Assembly (NCBI GenBank): GCA_017443515.1
Contig: JAFRXM010000022.1
Location: 62,001-126,000 of the forward strand
DNA: 64,000 nt
From: Bacillota bacterium
GTDB taxonomy: Bacteria; Bacillota; Clostridia; Peptostreptococcales; Anaerovoracaceae
Direction of reading: 5' to 3'
In this document: in pieces, positions 24,130-31,372 of the stretch
Layout: each line of letters opens with the position of its first letter
Numbering within the stretch: the stretch's first letter is position 1
Translations under genes and position numbers: made by a program
The notes under the pieces: generated by a model
Databases searched by the model: none
What the model was told of the DNA's origin: nothing
What the model saw: the letters and a program-made list of their open reading frames with translations, nothing else

Positions 24130-24158
24130 ATTATAATGGAAGAAGGCTGTATTTGCAA
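24130..24158 (-). promoter_or_regulatory. Promoter of the 13-gene block
   Basis: Minus-strand TTGCAA (24153-24158) and a consensus TATAAT (24130-24135) are separated by 17 bases. Predicted transcription start near 24123. It is the only strong promoter I see upstream of the block. Confidence 0.75.
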
Positions 24159-24164
24159 TAACAA

Positions 24165-25085
24165 TCAGGCGACGGACAGGACGAACTTGGCGATGTCGTC
24201 CATGACTTCATCGGGTATGTGGCGCTCCGTTCCGTACTCCTTCGAGGCTTTTAGTATATCATCGTACATAGCCTGTACAAAGGTGTGGTTGAGTTGGGGA
24301 TAGACCTTGAATTCCGTATTCGGCCTGTCCTTGAGAAGCTCCTGGAAAGCTTTAAGATCAACGTCTTTCAGCACCTGGAAATCCCTGCCGCCCTGAAGGA
24401 TAAGCGCCGGCTTCTCGTTCTCCAGAAGGTAGTCCGCCGCGGTCTTTTTACCCATCTCCTTGAAATAGTACAGACTGAGATTGCCGGCGAACATATTTTT
24501 TTGCGCTTCCTCATCGCTCATCTGGTATAGGTTCTCGAACTTTTTAGAATACTTTTTATACTGAGCGCCTATGATCAGCCTAAGTATGGGATTGCTGCCT
24601 CCGCTCTGGCCGAGCTGCCTTAGGACTATGTCCTCCAGCCTGTACGGCGTTCCGGCAAGCATTATCATGCCTTTCGCGCTCCCCCACTCCGCGTCTATCC
24701 TGGGCGCCAGCATGGCTCCCATGCTGTGGCCGAGTATGAAGATGCGGCTGCTGTCTATCCTGGGGTCGTTTTTAAGAAGGTCCAGCGCCAAAAGAGCGTC
24801 GTCTATGGTCTCGGCGCTTACAGTGGGCTTCATCTTTGCCATCTTTTTCGCGTAGGTAAATGTGCGCTTATCGTAGCGCAGCGAAGCCACGCCGCGTCCG
24901 GCAAGGCCTTCCGCAAGGTCCTTGAAAGGCGTTATCTTCATGACCTTCTCGTCCATGTTGCTGGGTCCTGATCCGTGAACCATGACCACAGCAGGTACGG
25001 GACCGGAGATATCATCTGGGAGCGTGAGCATTCCAGCCAGCGGATATTCGGTACCTGCTCCGACTGTTATCTTTTCAGTTATCAT
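24165..25085 (-). CDS. Alpha/beta hydrolase (serine esterase/peptidase-like)
   Basis: A 306-residue cytoplasmic hydrolase. The nucleophile elbow is GHSMG (Ser ~119); the acid is in QGGRDFQV and the base in LNHTF, giving a complete Ser-Asp-His triad. VMVHGSG provides the oxyanion strand. It resembles BAAT/dipeptidyl-peptidase-type hydrolases; the substrate is unknown. It overlaps the SdpI-like gene by 11 bases, with AAGGG before the ATG, so it is the third gene of the sdpR-sdpI operon. Confidence 0.85.
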   Translation of the reverse strand: MITEKITVGAGTEYPLAGMLTLPDDISGPVPAVVMVHGSGPSNMDEKVMKITPFKDLAEGLAGRGVASLRYDKRTFTYAKKMAKMKPTVSAETIDDALLALDLLKNDPRIDSSRIFILGHSMGAMLAPRIDAEWGSAKGMIMLAGTPYRLEDIVLRQLGQSGGSNPILRLIIGAQYKKYSKKFENLYQMSDEEAQKNMFAGNLSLYYFKEMGKKTAADYLLENEKPALILQGGRDFQVLKDVDLKAFQELLKDRPNTEFKVYPQLNHTFVQAMYDDILKASKEYGTERHIPDEVMDDIAKFVLSVA

Positions 25086-25794
25086 AGTTTACCCTTTCTT
25101 CCGTTCCGGAACTCAGTTCTTCCTTATAGACTTTATATGCGTAAACAGCCGTCGCTGCAGCCGCCAGACAAATACAGCCAAGCACAGCCGCGATGCAGCC
25201 TGCAGCGCTCTTCACAAAGACCGCCGTCACGATGGCAAGTACCCCTGCGGCTATCAGAGCGATGGCCCCGAAGCGGTTGCTCTTTCTCCATGTATTGTCA
25301 TTGTACATGCTCCATTTGAGCCTCACACCGACAAGACTGTTGATCCGGGTCTTGGGCATGAAGTTTCCAAGGACGATGAACAGCAGGCCCAGGACTATGC
25401 AGATAAGCCTGCATATATCCACCGCTTCGGCCTGCGGCCCTGCCTTTGAGCCAGCATACGCGCGGTACAGATTATATCCCTGCAGCACCATGAAAAAGGC
25501 GGCAACAGCAGTGCCTGTTATTCCCAGGACCTTTGCGTTGGAAAGCGCCCCCGCCATTTCCTTCTCATCAGACGTCTTTCCGGCCTTCTTCCGATAGTAA
25601 CTTATCATGATGCTCCAGAACAGCGCCATAATAATGATGACCACCGGAAAGATGAGTTCTTCGTATTTGGAGCCCCACCTGTCGATGTTGCCGGCAAGAT
25701 CGTAGTGCATAGGGACTTTATCCGGCAGGAACTGCAGTACCACCGCTGTAAACGCCACCGGAACAACTGATAGTATCCACATAGCTTTTTTCAT
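25075..25794 (-). CDS. SdpI-family membrane protein (DUF1648)
   Basis: A 239-residue membrane protein with about six hydrophobic helices. The N-terminal FLPDKVPMHYDLAGNIDRWG segment is the DUF1648 signature, and NSLVGVRLKWSMYNDNTW is the SdpI-family loop. In Bacillus, SdpI gives immunity to the killing peptide SdpC and sequesters the repressor SdpR at the membrane. The start codon shares its A with the stop of the ArsR gene (TGATGA-type overlap) and has GGAGG upstream. No sdpC-like toxin gene is nearby. Confidence 0.88.
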   Translation of the reverse strand: MKKAMWILSVVPVAFTAVVLQFLPDKVPMHYDLAGNIDRWGSKYEELIFPVVIIIMALFWSIMISYYRKKAGKTSDEKEMAGALSNAKVLGITGTAVAAFFMVLQGYNLYRAYAGSKAGPQAEAVDICRLICIVLGLLFIVLGNFMPKTRINSLVGVRLKWSMYNDNTWRKSNRFGAIALIAAGVLAIVTAVFVKSAAGCIAAVLGCICLAAAATAVYAYKVYKEELSSGTEERVNYDN

Positions 25795-26060
25795 CACCTG
25801 TTCCTCCCGAATTGTCCTATCCACATTATCAGTTCGTCGAAGACCGAAGTGTTGATCTCGTAGTATATATAATTTTTTTCCCTGTATTCCATAACAAGGT
25901 CCGCGCCTTTGAGCAATTTCAGGTGATACGACAAAGCAGCCGGGGTGATCCCCAGCTTTTCCGCGATCTCTCCGGCGTTCATGCGGCCGCCTTTAAGCAT
26001 CACCAGTATCTCCCTGCGCTGACTGTCCGACAGCACCTTGAAAATGTTAGTATCGCCCAT
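25794..26060 (-). CDS. ArsR/SdpR-family transcriptional repressor
   Basis: An 88-residue winged-helix protein: FKVLSDSQRREILVMLKGG at the N-terminus, a recognition helix in ITPAALSYHLKLLK, and a wing with EYREKNYIYYEI. There are no metal-binding Cys residues, so it belongs with SdpR rather than metal sensors. It is the first gene of a three-gene operon and lies just downstream of a palindromic operator, which implies autoregulation. Confidence 0.9.
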   Translation of the reverse strand: MGDTNIFKVLSDSQRREILVMLKGGRMNAGEIAEKLGITPAALSYHLKLLKGADLVMEYREKNYIYYEINTSVFDELIMWIGQFGRNR

Positions 26061-26080
26061 CTGCTCTGTTTACGAAAGCT

Positions 26081-26100
26081 ATTTAAAATTATTTTTAAAT
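26081..26100. promoter_or_regulatory. Palindromic operator of the SdpR-like repressor
   Basis: ATTTAAAATTATTTTTAAAT is a near-perfect 20-base inverted repeat placed 20 bases before the repressor start codon and just downstream of its -10 box, a position that blocks transcription when bound. Confidence 0.7.
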
Positions 26101-26109
26101 TCTATAGAC

Positions 26110-26138
26110 ATAATACACCGCATCATGTGACTTGTCAA
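26110..26138 (-). promoter_or_regulatory. SigA-type promoter of the sdpR-like operon
   Basis: Minus-strand consensus TTGACA (26133-26138) and TATTAT (26110-26115) with a 17-base spacer; the operator begins about 10 bases downstream. Confidence 0.75.
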
Positions 26139-26207
26139 CAGCAACAGCAAGTTGCGTGCTTTTTGCGCTGTCATGTAATACAATAGGCACCGAGGAGGTA
26201 TTCGCAT

Positions 26208-26972
26208 ATGAGTACAAAAGACGTTATATACGAACTCAGGACAAAAAACGGAATGTCGCAGGACGAGCTTGCAGAAAAAGTATTTGTGACCCGCCAGGCA
26301 GTATCGCGCTGGGAGAACGGCGAGACAGTGCCCAATACGGAGACCCTTAAGCTGCTCTCAAAGCTTTTCAACGTTTCGATAAACACTCTGCTCGGTTCTC
26401 CGCGGCAGCTGATCTGCCAGTGCTGCGGAATGCCGCTGGAAGATTCCATAATCAGCAAGGAAAAAGACGGCACCCTCAACGAGGACTACTGTCAGTGGTG
26501 CTACGCCGACGGAACTTACACCTACAGCAACATGGACGACCTTATCGATGTCTGCGTGCACAATATGATCGGGGAAAACTTTACCGAGGAGCAGGCCCGC
26601 GCCTACATGAAGAAGGTCCTTCCCACCCTGGATTACTGGAAGAGATACGAAGAACTCAGCGACGACGGCCAGTTCGAGGCATTCAAAAAGCAGCTCATCT
26701 GTGAGATAAACGAGCTGCACATCGATGGCATGCCCCGCGTCGAAAAACTGAACGCCCTGGTGGGAAGTTTCGTGAACCTGGAGTATCCGCTGCCCAGCGG
26801 AGCAAAGGTCAAATTCCTGAACGACGGCACCACCTATCTCGGGAACCAGCTGGAATCGGAGCTCGGCGGCGAAAGATGTTTCGGGGTGCTGGCCAATATG
26901 GATCTCATACTGATATGCACCTACGGAGAAGGCGGAGCCGATCCTGAACTGGTGCTGTATAAGAAAAGATAG
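26208..26972 (+). CDS. XRE-family regulator with zinc-ribbon C-terminal domain
   Basis: A 254-residue protein. Residues 1-65 are an XRE helix-turn-helix (MSQDELAEKVFVTRQAVSRW). Residues ~68-105 contain CQCCGMPL...YCQWCYADG, a four-Cys zinc ribbon of the putative zinc ribbon family. The rest is a helical plus beta domain of unknown role, possibly ligand binding. A GAGGAGG is 9 bases before the ATG. It is divergent from the sdpR-like operon and convergent with the sirtuin gene. The target genes are unknown. Confidence 0.85.
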   Translation: MSTKDVIYELRTKNGMSQDELAEKVFVTRQAVSRWENGETVPNTETLKLLSKLFNVSINTLLGSPRQLICQCCGMPLEDSIISKEKDGTLNEDYCQWCYADGTYTYSNMDDLIDVCVHNMIGENFTEEQARAYMKKVLPTLDYWKRYEELSDDGQFEAFKKQLICEINELHIDGMPRVEKLNALVGSFVNLEYPLPSGAKVKFLNDGTTYLGNQLESELGGERCFGVLANMDLILICTYGEGGADPELVLYKKR

Positions 26973-26980
26973 CCCCCTGC

Positions 26981-27892
26981 TCAGTTCCTGATCAGGCTGA
27001 AGATCTCCCCTATATCTCCGTTAATGCAGATCGATCTGTCTTTTATATCATCAGGAGCGTATGCCTGTCCGTAGTTGAGGCAGGCATATGCTGCGTTTTT
27101 CCACTCCCCTGCCATCTGCCAGAAGCTGTATTTTATGATCCCAGGGGTATTCCAGCCTACGCCCGCCTCAAGAAAGAGGACCCTGCCGGCTCTGCAGCTG
27201 CGCAGAAAATCCAGATAGCGTCTCGACGCGGCGTGCCATCCTTCATCCTCCACGAAGGTATCATCCGCCCTGAGGTTCATCCGCATAGGCTCACCGCAGA
27301 CCGGGCAGCGCGGAACGAGTTCCGTGGGAACCGTCATCTTAAGGGTTACGCCTTCCGGAACGGTCAGGGTGCCGTCCTCCTCAATGGTAAAGCCCTGGGC
27401 CAGGACCATCATGCGCACCGTATCCTCATTATCGTAGGTCTTTTCGTGGCAGGGCTTGCTGCACTGCCAGAGGCCATAGTCGCCCTGGGTGTAAAACAGT
27501 CTTTTCTTATCGAATCCCGCTTTCTGGAAGCAGTGATCCACATTAGTGGTGATCACAAAACACTCTTTATCCTTGACCAGCTCCAGCAGCGCTTCGTAGA
27601 CGGGTCTGGGCGGGTCCATGTATCGGTTAATGTAAATATAGCGGCTCCAGTACGCCCAGTTCTCCTCCGGCGTCGGGAACGGATAGAAACCGCCGGAGTA
27701 CATATCCTCGAAATGATACTTTTCAATGAAATCTGAAAAATACTTCTCGAAGCGATCTCCGGTATAAATAAAACCTGCCGAAGTGGAGAGCCCTGCGCCG
27801 GCACCGACTACGACCGCGTCCGCAGCCTCGATCTCCTGCCTCAGTTTTTCTGCAGCCTCCCTGCAGGGAAGCTCATAACAGTCCCTGTTCAT
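26981..27892 (-). CDS. Class M sirtuin (SirTM), protein ADP-ribosyltransferase
   Basis: A 303-residue sirtuin: GAGAGLSTSAG binds NAD, TTNVDHCFQKAGF is the second NAD motif, and CSKPC with CPVCG forms the zinc site. The usual catalytic His-Gly is replaced by Gln-Gly (YTQGDYG), the hallmark of class M sirtuins, which transfer ADP-ribose instead of deacetylating. I use the ATG at 27892 (AAGGA upstream); a GTG 21 bases earlier has no ribosome site. It overlaps the macrodomain gene by 20 bases. The characterised partners GcvH-L and LplA2 are not present here. Confidence 0.9.
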   Translation of the reverse strand: MNRDCYELPCREAAEKLRQEIEAADAVVVGAGAGLSTSAGFIYTGDRFEKYFSDFIEKYHFEDMYSGGFYPFPTPEENWAYWSRYIYINRYMDPPRPVYEALLELVKDKECFVITTNVDHCFQKAGFDKKRLFYTQGDYGLWQCSKPCHEKTYDNEDTVRMMVLAQGFTIEEDGTLTVPEGVTLKMTVPTELVPRCPVCGEPMRMNLRADDTFVEDEGWHAASRRYLDFLRSCRAGRVLFLEAGVGWNTPGIIKYSFWQMAGEWKNAAYACLNYGQAYAPDDIKDRSICINGDIGEIFSLIRN

Positions 27893-28694
27893 AGTATTTT
27901 CTGTCCTTGTCACTGAAAACGTTGAAGATCACTCTTTCCATTGCATCCGGATGCGCCGAAAGCCAGTCCGTTACGGTCTTTACTGCTATCTGCGCCGCCC
28001 TCCCGTTCGGAAAGCTGAACACACCTGTGGATATGCAGCAGAAAGCAACGGACTTAAGCTTGTTCTTCAGGCACATGTCCAGCGTGTTTCTGTAGCAATC
28101 CGCAAGGTCGTTTTCCAGATCCTCCGTCAGATCCCCTGTAACTACAGGCCCTACTATGTGTATGATATGCTTCGCAGGAAGATTGTATGCGCCGGTAAGC
28201 ATCGGAACAGCCGTAGGCTGCTCGTAATCAGGTCCGTACTTTGCCCTTAGTTCATCCATCTGCCTTTTGCATTCAGCGCGCAGCTGTACTCCGGCGAAAG
28301 TGTGGATGCAGTTGTCGATACAGCCGTGCATGGGGACAAAACAGCCAAGCATCTGGGAATTCGCTGCATTTACGATCGCGTCAGCAGCAAGTCTTGTTAT
28401 ATCGCCCTGCCATATCGAGATGACATCAGAAAAAGCGCGGCTGCTCCCCAATGCTGCGACAGTCGGGATCTTTGCAAGCTCTGCCACGCCGTTTTCGCGG
28501 CTGCGTTCCTTCAAGTAATTGTCCTGCACCTTAAGGACTTCCGGCGGCATACTGCCGGGCATGCGGATGTTCATGAGCGAACGGAGGAGGCGCTTTTTCC
28601 CCTCCGTATCGGCCGGTGTTCTCATATCTTTATAACGGCCTGAATCTTCCTTGAAGCGTTCGACCAGATAATCCAGGCGTTGCTGCTGATCCAT
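27873..28694 (-). CDS. Zinc-dependent macrodomain ADP-ribosylhydrolase
   Basis: A 273-residue macrodomain protein. A helical N-terminus (~80 residues) precedes WQGDITRLAADAIVNAANS, the ADP-ribose-binding start of the fold. The following loop GCFVPMHGCIDNCIH is rich in Cys/His, as in the zinc-containing macrodomains that accompany class M sirtuins. CISTGVFSFP is the second phosphate-binding loop. The family removes ADP-ribose placed by the sirtuin. The ATG at 28694 follows AAAGGAG by 7 bases and lies 12 bases after the DUF1848 gene. Confidence 0.92.
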   Translation of the reverse strand: MDQQQRLDYLVERFKEDSGRYKDMRTPADTEGKKRLLRSLMNIRMPGSMPPEVLKVQDNYLKERSRENGVAELAKIPTVAALGSSRAFSDVISIWQGDITRLAADAIVNAANSQMLGCFVPMHGCIDNCIHTFAGVQLRAECKRQMDELRAKYGPDYEQPTAVPMLTGAYNLPAKHIIHIVGPVVTGDLTEDLENDLADCYRNTLDMCLKNKLKSVAFCCISTGVFSFPNGRAAQIAVKTVTDWLSAHPDAMERVIFNVFSDKDRKYYEQGLL

Positions 28695-28706
28695 GATCTT
28701 ACTCCT

Positions 28707-29636
28707 TTATACCATAAAGCTTGTCTGGGCGTCGATCCACGATCGCTGCGGCACATCATGGATCACGTCGTCATCCATATAGTTGCCAATCAAAAAAGGT
28801 GATCTTGGGTCGTGCAGGCGGCTCTGCGCCTTCACTACAGACGGTTCCGCGTTTGCGTAGCAATACCTGCACATATGTTTACATGTGTTATATGCTCCGA
28901 TATCGCAGGATAGATAGCAGGCGCATTCCGCTCTTGCGCCCTTCTTTTTTGGCGCGGCCAGGTGTTTACCTATAGCCTTCTCGTAGTTACTCAGCTTCAT
29001 GCATCCACTGCAGTCGGCTCCATATGCAGCAAGTTCATCCCCTTCCGCACATGGTTTTACCGTCATACCGTGGGAAGCGGCGATCTTAACAAGCTCCCTG
29101 CCCAGCGCTATGCGCTGATCTTTTGGGACCTCCTGCGCTTCGGGAAAATTCCGTCTGACTTTCGGATACAGGTCTATAAAGCTTATGACTGCTGTTTCAG
29201 TGCATCCTTCCAGTGCCGCTGAGATCTTCTCAAATGCCCTGAGATGGTATTCTGCTGCATACCGGTCCGAAATAAAGATCGGATCGTACCGCCAGCCTAT
29301 GGAATCGATCCCCACGATACCGGAAAGCTTTCTGAAATCGCTAAGAAGGCGGTGCTTATCAGGGACGTTCGGCTCAATATCCCGCCCGTAGCCTGTTATA
29401 GTGACGAACCAGTATTGCCCGTAGTCCTTAAGCATATTCATGTAAGGAAACATTGGCGCGGGATTTTTTGTACAGAATCCTATCACATCGACAACAGAAG
29501 GATCGAGGCGGTAACGGCTGACCTGACTGCTGTTATAGGGATTGCGGACGCAAACAAAGCCTTCCTTGAGCCTGTTCGCAAACCATTCGGCATAGAAGGC
29601 CGGAATATCAGTTCTCTGACCGGTGTTGATTATCAT
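28707..29636 (-). CDS. DUF1848 protein
   Basis: A 309-residue protein beginning MIINTGQRTDIPAFYAEW, the family N-terminus; I therefore use the ATG at 29636 rather than 29648. The C-terminus has a dense Cys cluster, CDIGAYNTCKHMCRYCYAN, suited to an iron-sulfur cluster, and VIGFCTKNP near residue 60 is a conserved family motif. The biochemical role is not established. It is the first gene of an operon with the macrodomain and sirtuin genes. Confidence 0.85.
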   Translation of the reverse strand: MIINTGQRTDIPAFYAEWFANRLKEGFVCVRNPYNSSQVSRYRLDPSVVDVIGFCTKNPAPMFPYMNMLKDYGQYWFVTITGYGRDIEPNVPDKHRLLSDFRKLSGIVGIDSIGWRYDPIFISDRYAAEYHLRAFEKISAALEGCTETAVISFIDLYPKVRRNFPEAQEVPKDQRIALGRELVKIAASHGMTVKPCAEGDELAAYGADCSGCMKLSNYEKAIGKHLAAPKKKGARAECACYLSCDIGAYNTCKHMCRYCYANAEPSVVKAQSRLHDPRSPFLIGNYMDDDVIHDVPQRSWIDAQTSFMV

Positions 29637-29775
29637 CCCGTCCACCATCCTTTATCCAGCTAAGAATTATCTATTATTTTATCACAATACGGCCTGCGAT
29701 TCTATCCGAACGCAAAACGGACTGCTGTATGCAACAGTCCGCTTTTTCTGTTCAGGAAACTGGTTTTGCAGTTTA

Positions 29776-30063
29776 TCAGATCTCCTCGAAGAGCTCCACG
29801 ATAGGATCTCTGTCGCACAGTGCGGCGAGCTTGGGGAAAGTGCCGGTGAAGTGCTCGGTGTTGTTGTGGAAATCTATAGCAGCCATGTCCTTCCAGAATT
29901 CTACTACGCAGATGTCGCAGGGATCAGCAAGGTTCCTGTTGAAGCTGTACTCGCCGCAGTTGCCCTCTTCTGCCTTGGCCTTGGCGACCAAGTCTACTGT
30001 GAGTTCCTTGAATTCCTTGAGAGCGCCTTCCTTAAGATGCATCTTGGCTACGATCTTGATCAT
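29776..30063 (-). CDS. ABM-family (YgiN-like) monooxygenase/dimeric ferredoxin-like protein
   Basis: A 95-residue antibiotic-biosynthesis-monooxygenase-fold protein: IKIVAKMHLKEGALKEFKEL and the conserved EEGNCGEYSFNR, VVEFWKDMAAIDFHNNTEHF. Such proteins are small dimers; YgiN acts on quinols and others are heme or quinone oxygenases, so the reaction cannot be assigned. The ATG at 30063 follows AAAGGAG by 8 bases. It is monocistronic with its own promoter. Confidence 0.88.
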   Translation of the reverse strand: MIKIVAKMHLKEGALKEFKELTVDLVAKAKAEEGNCGEYSFNRNLADPCDICVVEFWKDMAAIDFHNNTEHFTGTFPKLAALCDRDPIVELFEEI

Positions 30064-30122
30064 GATGTTTTCTCCTTTCATATTCCGCTTGCGCAGTCTG
30101 TTCTCTTGTTGTTTACGTTGTG

Positions 30123-30151
30123 ATTATACTATGAAAAACATGATGTGACAA
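30123..30151 (-). promoter_or_regulatory. Promoter of the ABM-family gene
   Basis: Minus-strand TTGTCA (30146-30151), 17-base spacer, TATAAT (30123-30128). Start codon about 60 bases downstream. Confidence 0.7.
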
Positions 30152-30282
30152 TTTGACTATGCCGCAAAAGTATTGTAGAATACAAGCAAGATAACAGGTA
30201 TAAACTGAACTTCATGCAGTTTTTATTGTAAATTGCTGATATTGTTTTGTAAGATCCTGCCCTGCACGAAAGGAGTGGCCAC

Positions 30283-31086
30283 ATGGAAAAACATCCGTAC
30301 ATAAAAGAAATAGTATACGTAGCGCCGCAAAAAGACTGGAGTTTTCCTCTGCACAGCCACGAATCTTCCGCGGAGCTGTCACTTGTAATAAACGGAAAAG
30401 GAAGCTTCTACGCGCTGAACAGGCACAGGACGGTCAGCAAAGGAATGCTTGTCGTTAAGAACCCCGGTCTTTCTCACTCGGAAAAGTCTGATCCCGACGA
30501 TCCCCTGGAACAGATATGCATCGAGGTAGGCGGGATATCCGTCGAAGGACGCGCGGAAGGCCATGTCCTTCCGCAGCATATGGACCCGGTGCTTGTGCTC
30601 GGCGAAGAATTCGATATACTCCGCGCGGGTTTTATATTTCTGAAAGACCATTTCAGCGATGAGGAGTACAAAAACCAATGCCGCATCATTCTGGACCTTA
30701 CTTTTGAATTCATAGAACACAAGATACAGACCGATTTCAGGCTCGGAGAGAAGATACGCAATAAAAAAGAGCTGGTAACGCAGACCCTTGCATATCTTGA
30801 CAGCCACTACCGTGAAAAAATAAAGATACGCGATCTTGCGGAACTGTTCTTTACCAGCGAAGGCAACCTGAGCCGGCAGTTCAAAGCCGTCACCGGCTAC
30901 ACCATAAATGAGTACATACTGAGCAAACGCATGGGAGAAGCGCAGCGCCTGCTGATCTACGAAGACTGCGATATAAAGGATGCCGCAAAAAAGGCAGGAT
31001 ACGACGATATCCAGTACTTCTACCATGTTTTCAGGAGCTTCGCGAACTGCACGCCGGCGGAATTCCGGGAAAAATACAGGCATTGA
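30283..31086 (+). CDS. AraC-family transcriptional regulator
   Basis: A 267-residue regulator. The N-terminal ~140 residues form a cupin-type sensor (SFPLHSHESSAELSLVINGKG). The C-terminal ~100 residues hold two helix-turn-helix units: IRDLAELFFTSEGNLSRQFK and IKDAAKKAGYDDIQYFYHVF, with PAEFREKYR at the end. AAGGAG lies 7 bases before the ATG. It is divergent from the ABM-family gene, a possible target, but no operator was identified. Ligand unknown. Confidence 0.92.
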   Translation: MEKHPYIKEIVYVAPQKDWSFPLHSHESSAELSLVINGKGSFYALNRHRTVSKGMLVVKNPGLSHSEKSDPDDPLEQICIEVGGISVEGRAEGHVLPQHMDPVLVLGEEFDILRAGFIFLKDHFSDEEYKNQCRIILDLTFEFIEHKIQTDFRLGEKIRNKKELVTQTLAYLDSHYREKIKIRDLAELFFTSEGNLSRQFKAVTGYTINEYILSKRMGEAQRLLIYEDCDIKDAAKKAGYDDIQYFYHVFRSFANCTPAEFREKYRH

Positions 31087-31094
31087 ACCCACGC

Positions 31095-31116
31095 AAAAAG
31101 GGGCGCTGCGCGCCCC
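31095..31116 (-). terminator. Hairpin terminator beside the tRNA-3'-end copy
   Basis: Minus-strand GGGGCGC-GCA-GCGCCCC followed by TTTTT, immediately after a copy of the tRNA-Ser 3' end. It has no intact gene in front of it. Confidence 0.65.
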
Positions 31117-31121
31117 CTGCG

Positions 31122-31139
31122 TGGCGGAGAGCGTGGGAT
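31122..31139 (-). repeat. 18-base copy of the tRNA-Ser 3' end
   Basis: Bases 31122-31139 are identical to 31247-31264, the last 18 bases of tRNA-Ser including the CCA. Both copies are followed on the minus strand by a terminator hairpin. This is either the remnant of a second tRNA gene or an attachment-site-like duplication. Confidence 0.7.
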
Positions 31140-31208
31140 CGCTTCTGCTTCGCCTTCGGCTCGCAGTCGCGTGAACCCACTGGGTTCGAATCCCTTCATT
31201 GCTTCACC

Positions 31209-31247
31209 AAAGGAAAAGGGGGGTGCTTAACACCCCCCTTTTCCTTT
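31209..31247 (-). terminator. Bidirectional terminator of tRNA-Ser and the AraC gene
   Basis: A perfect 17-base stem (AAAGGAAAAGGGGGGTG and its complement) with a 5-base loop; on the minus strand it ends in TTTTCCTTT right after the tRNA, and on the plus strand it also ends in a T-rich arm. Confidence 0.8.
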
Positions 31248-31335
31248 GGCGGAGAGCGTGGGATTCGAACCCACGTGGCGTTGCCGCCCAACGGTTTTCG
31301 AGACCGCCCCGTTATGACCACTTCGATAGCTCTCC
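31247..31335 (-). tRNA. tRNA-Ser (anticodon CGA)
   Basis: The minus strand folds as a class II tRNA: acceptor GGAGAGC / GCTCTCC, anticodon stem GCGGT / ACCGT with loop CTCGAAA (anticodon CGA, codon UCG), a long variable arm (GGGCGGCAACGCC region) typical of Ser, and T-arm GTGGG-TTCGAAT-CCCAC. CCA is encoded. Length 89 with CCA. Confidence 0.96.
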
Positions 31336-31372
31336 GTATATAGCCCGGCTCAGGCCGGGATATGCCTGTGTA

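Noticed and set aside
21176-27892. HerA-SIR2 antiphage defence pair
   Set aside because: The HerA-type gene and the sirtuin are separated by an unrelated three-gene operon and an XRE gene. The sirtuin is class M with a macrodomain partner, not the NADase type used in that defence.
31083-31343. 86-codon plus-strand open frame after the AraC gene
   Set aside because: It runs through two terminator hairpins and the tRNA-Ser gene.
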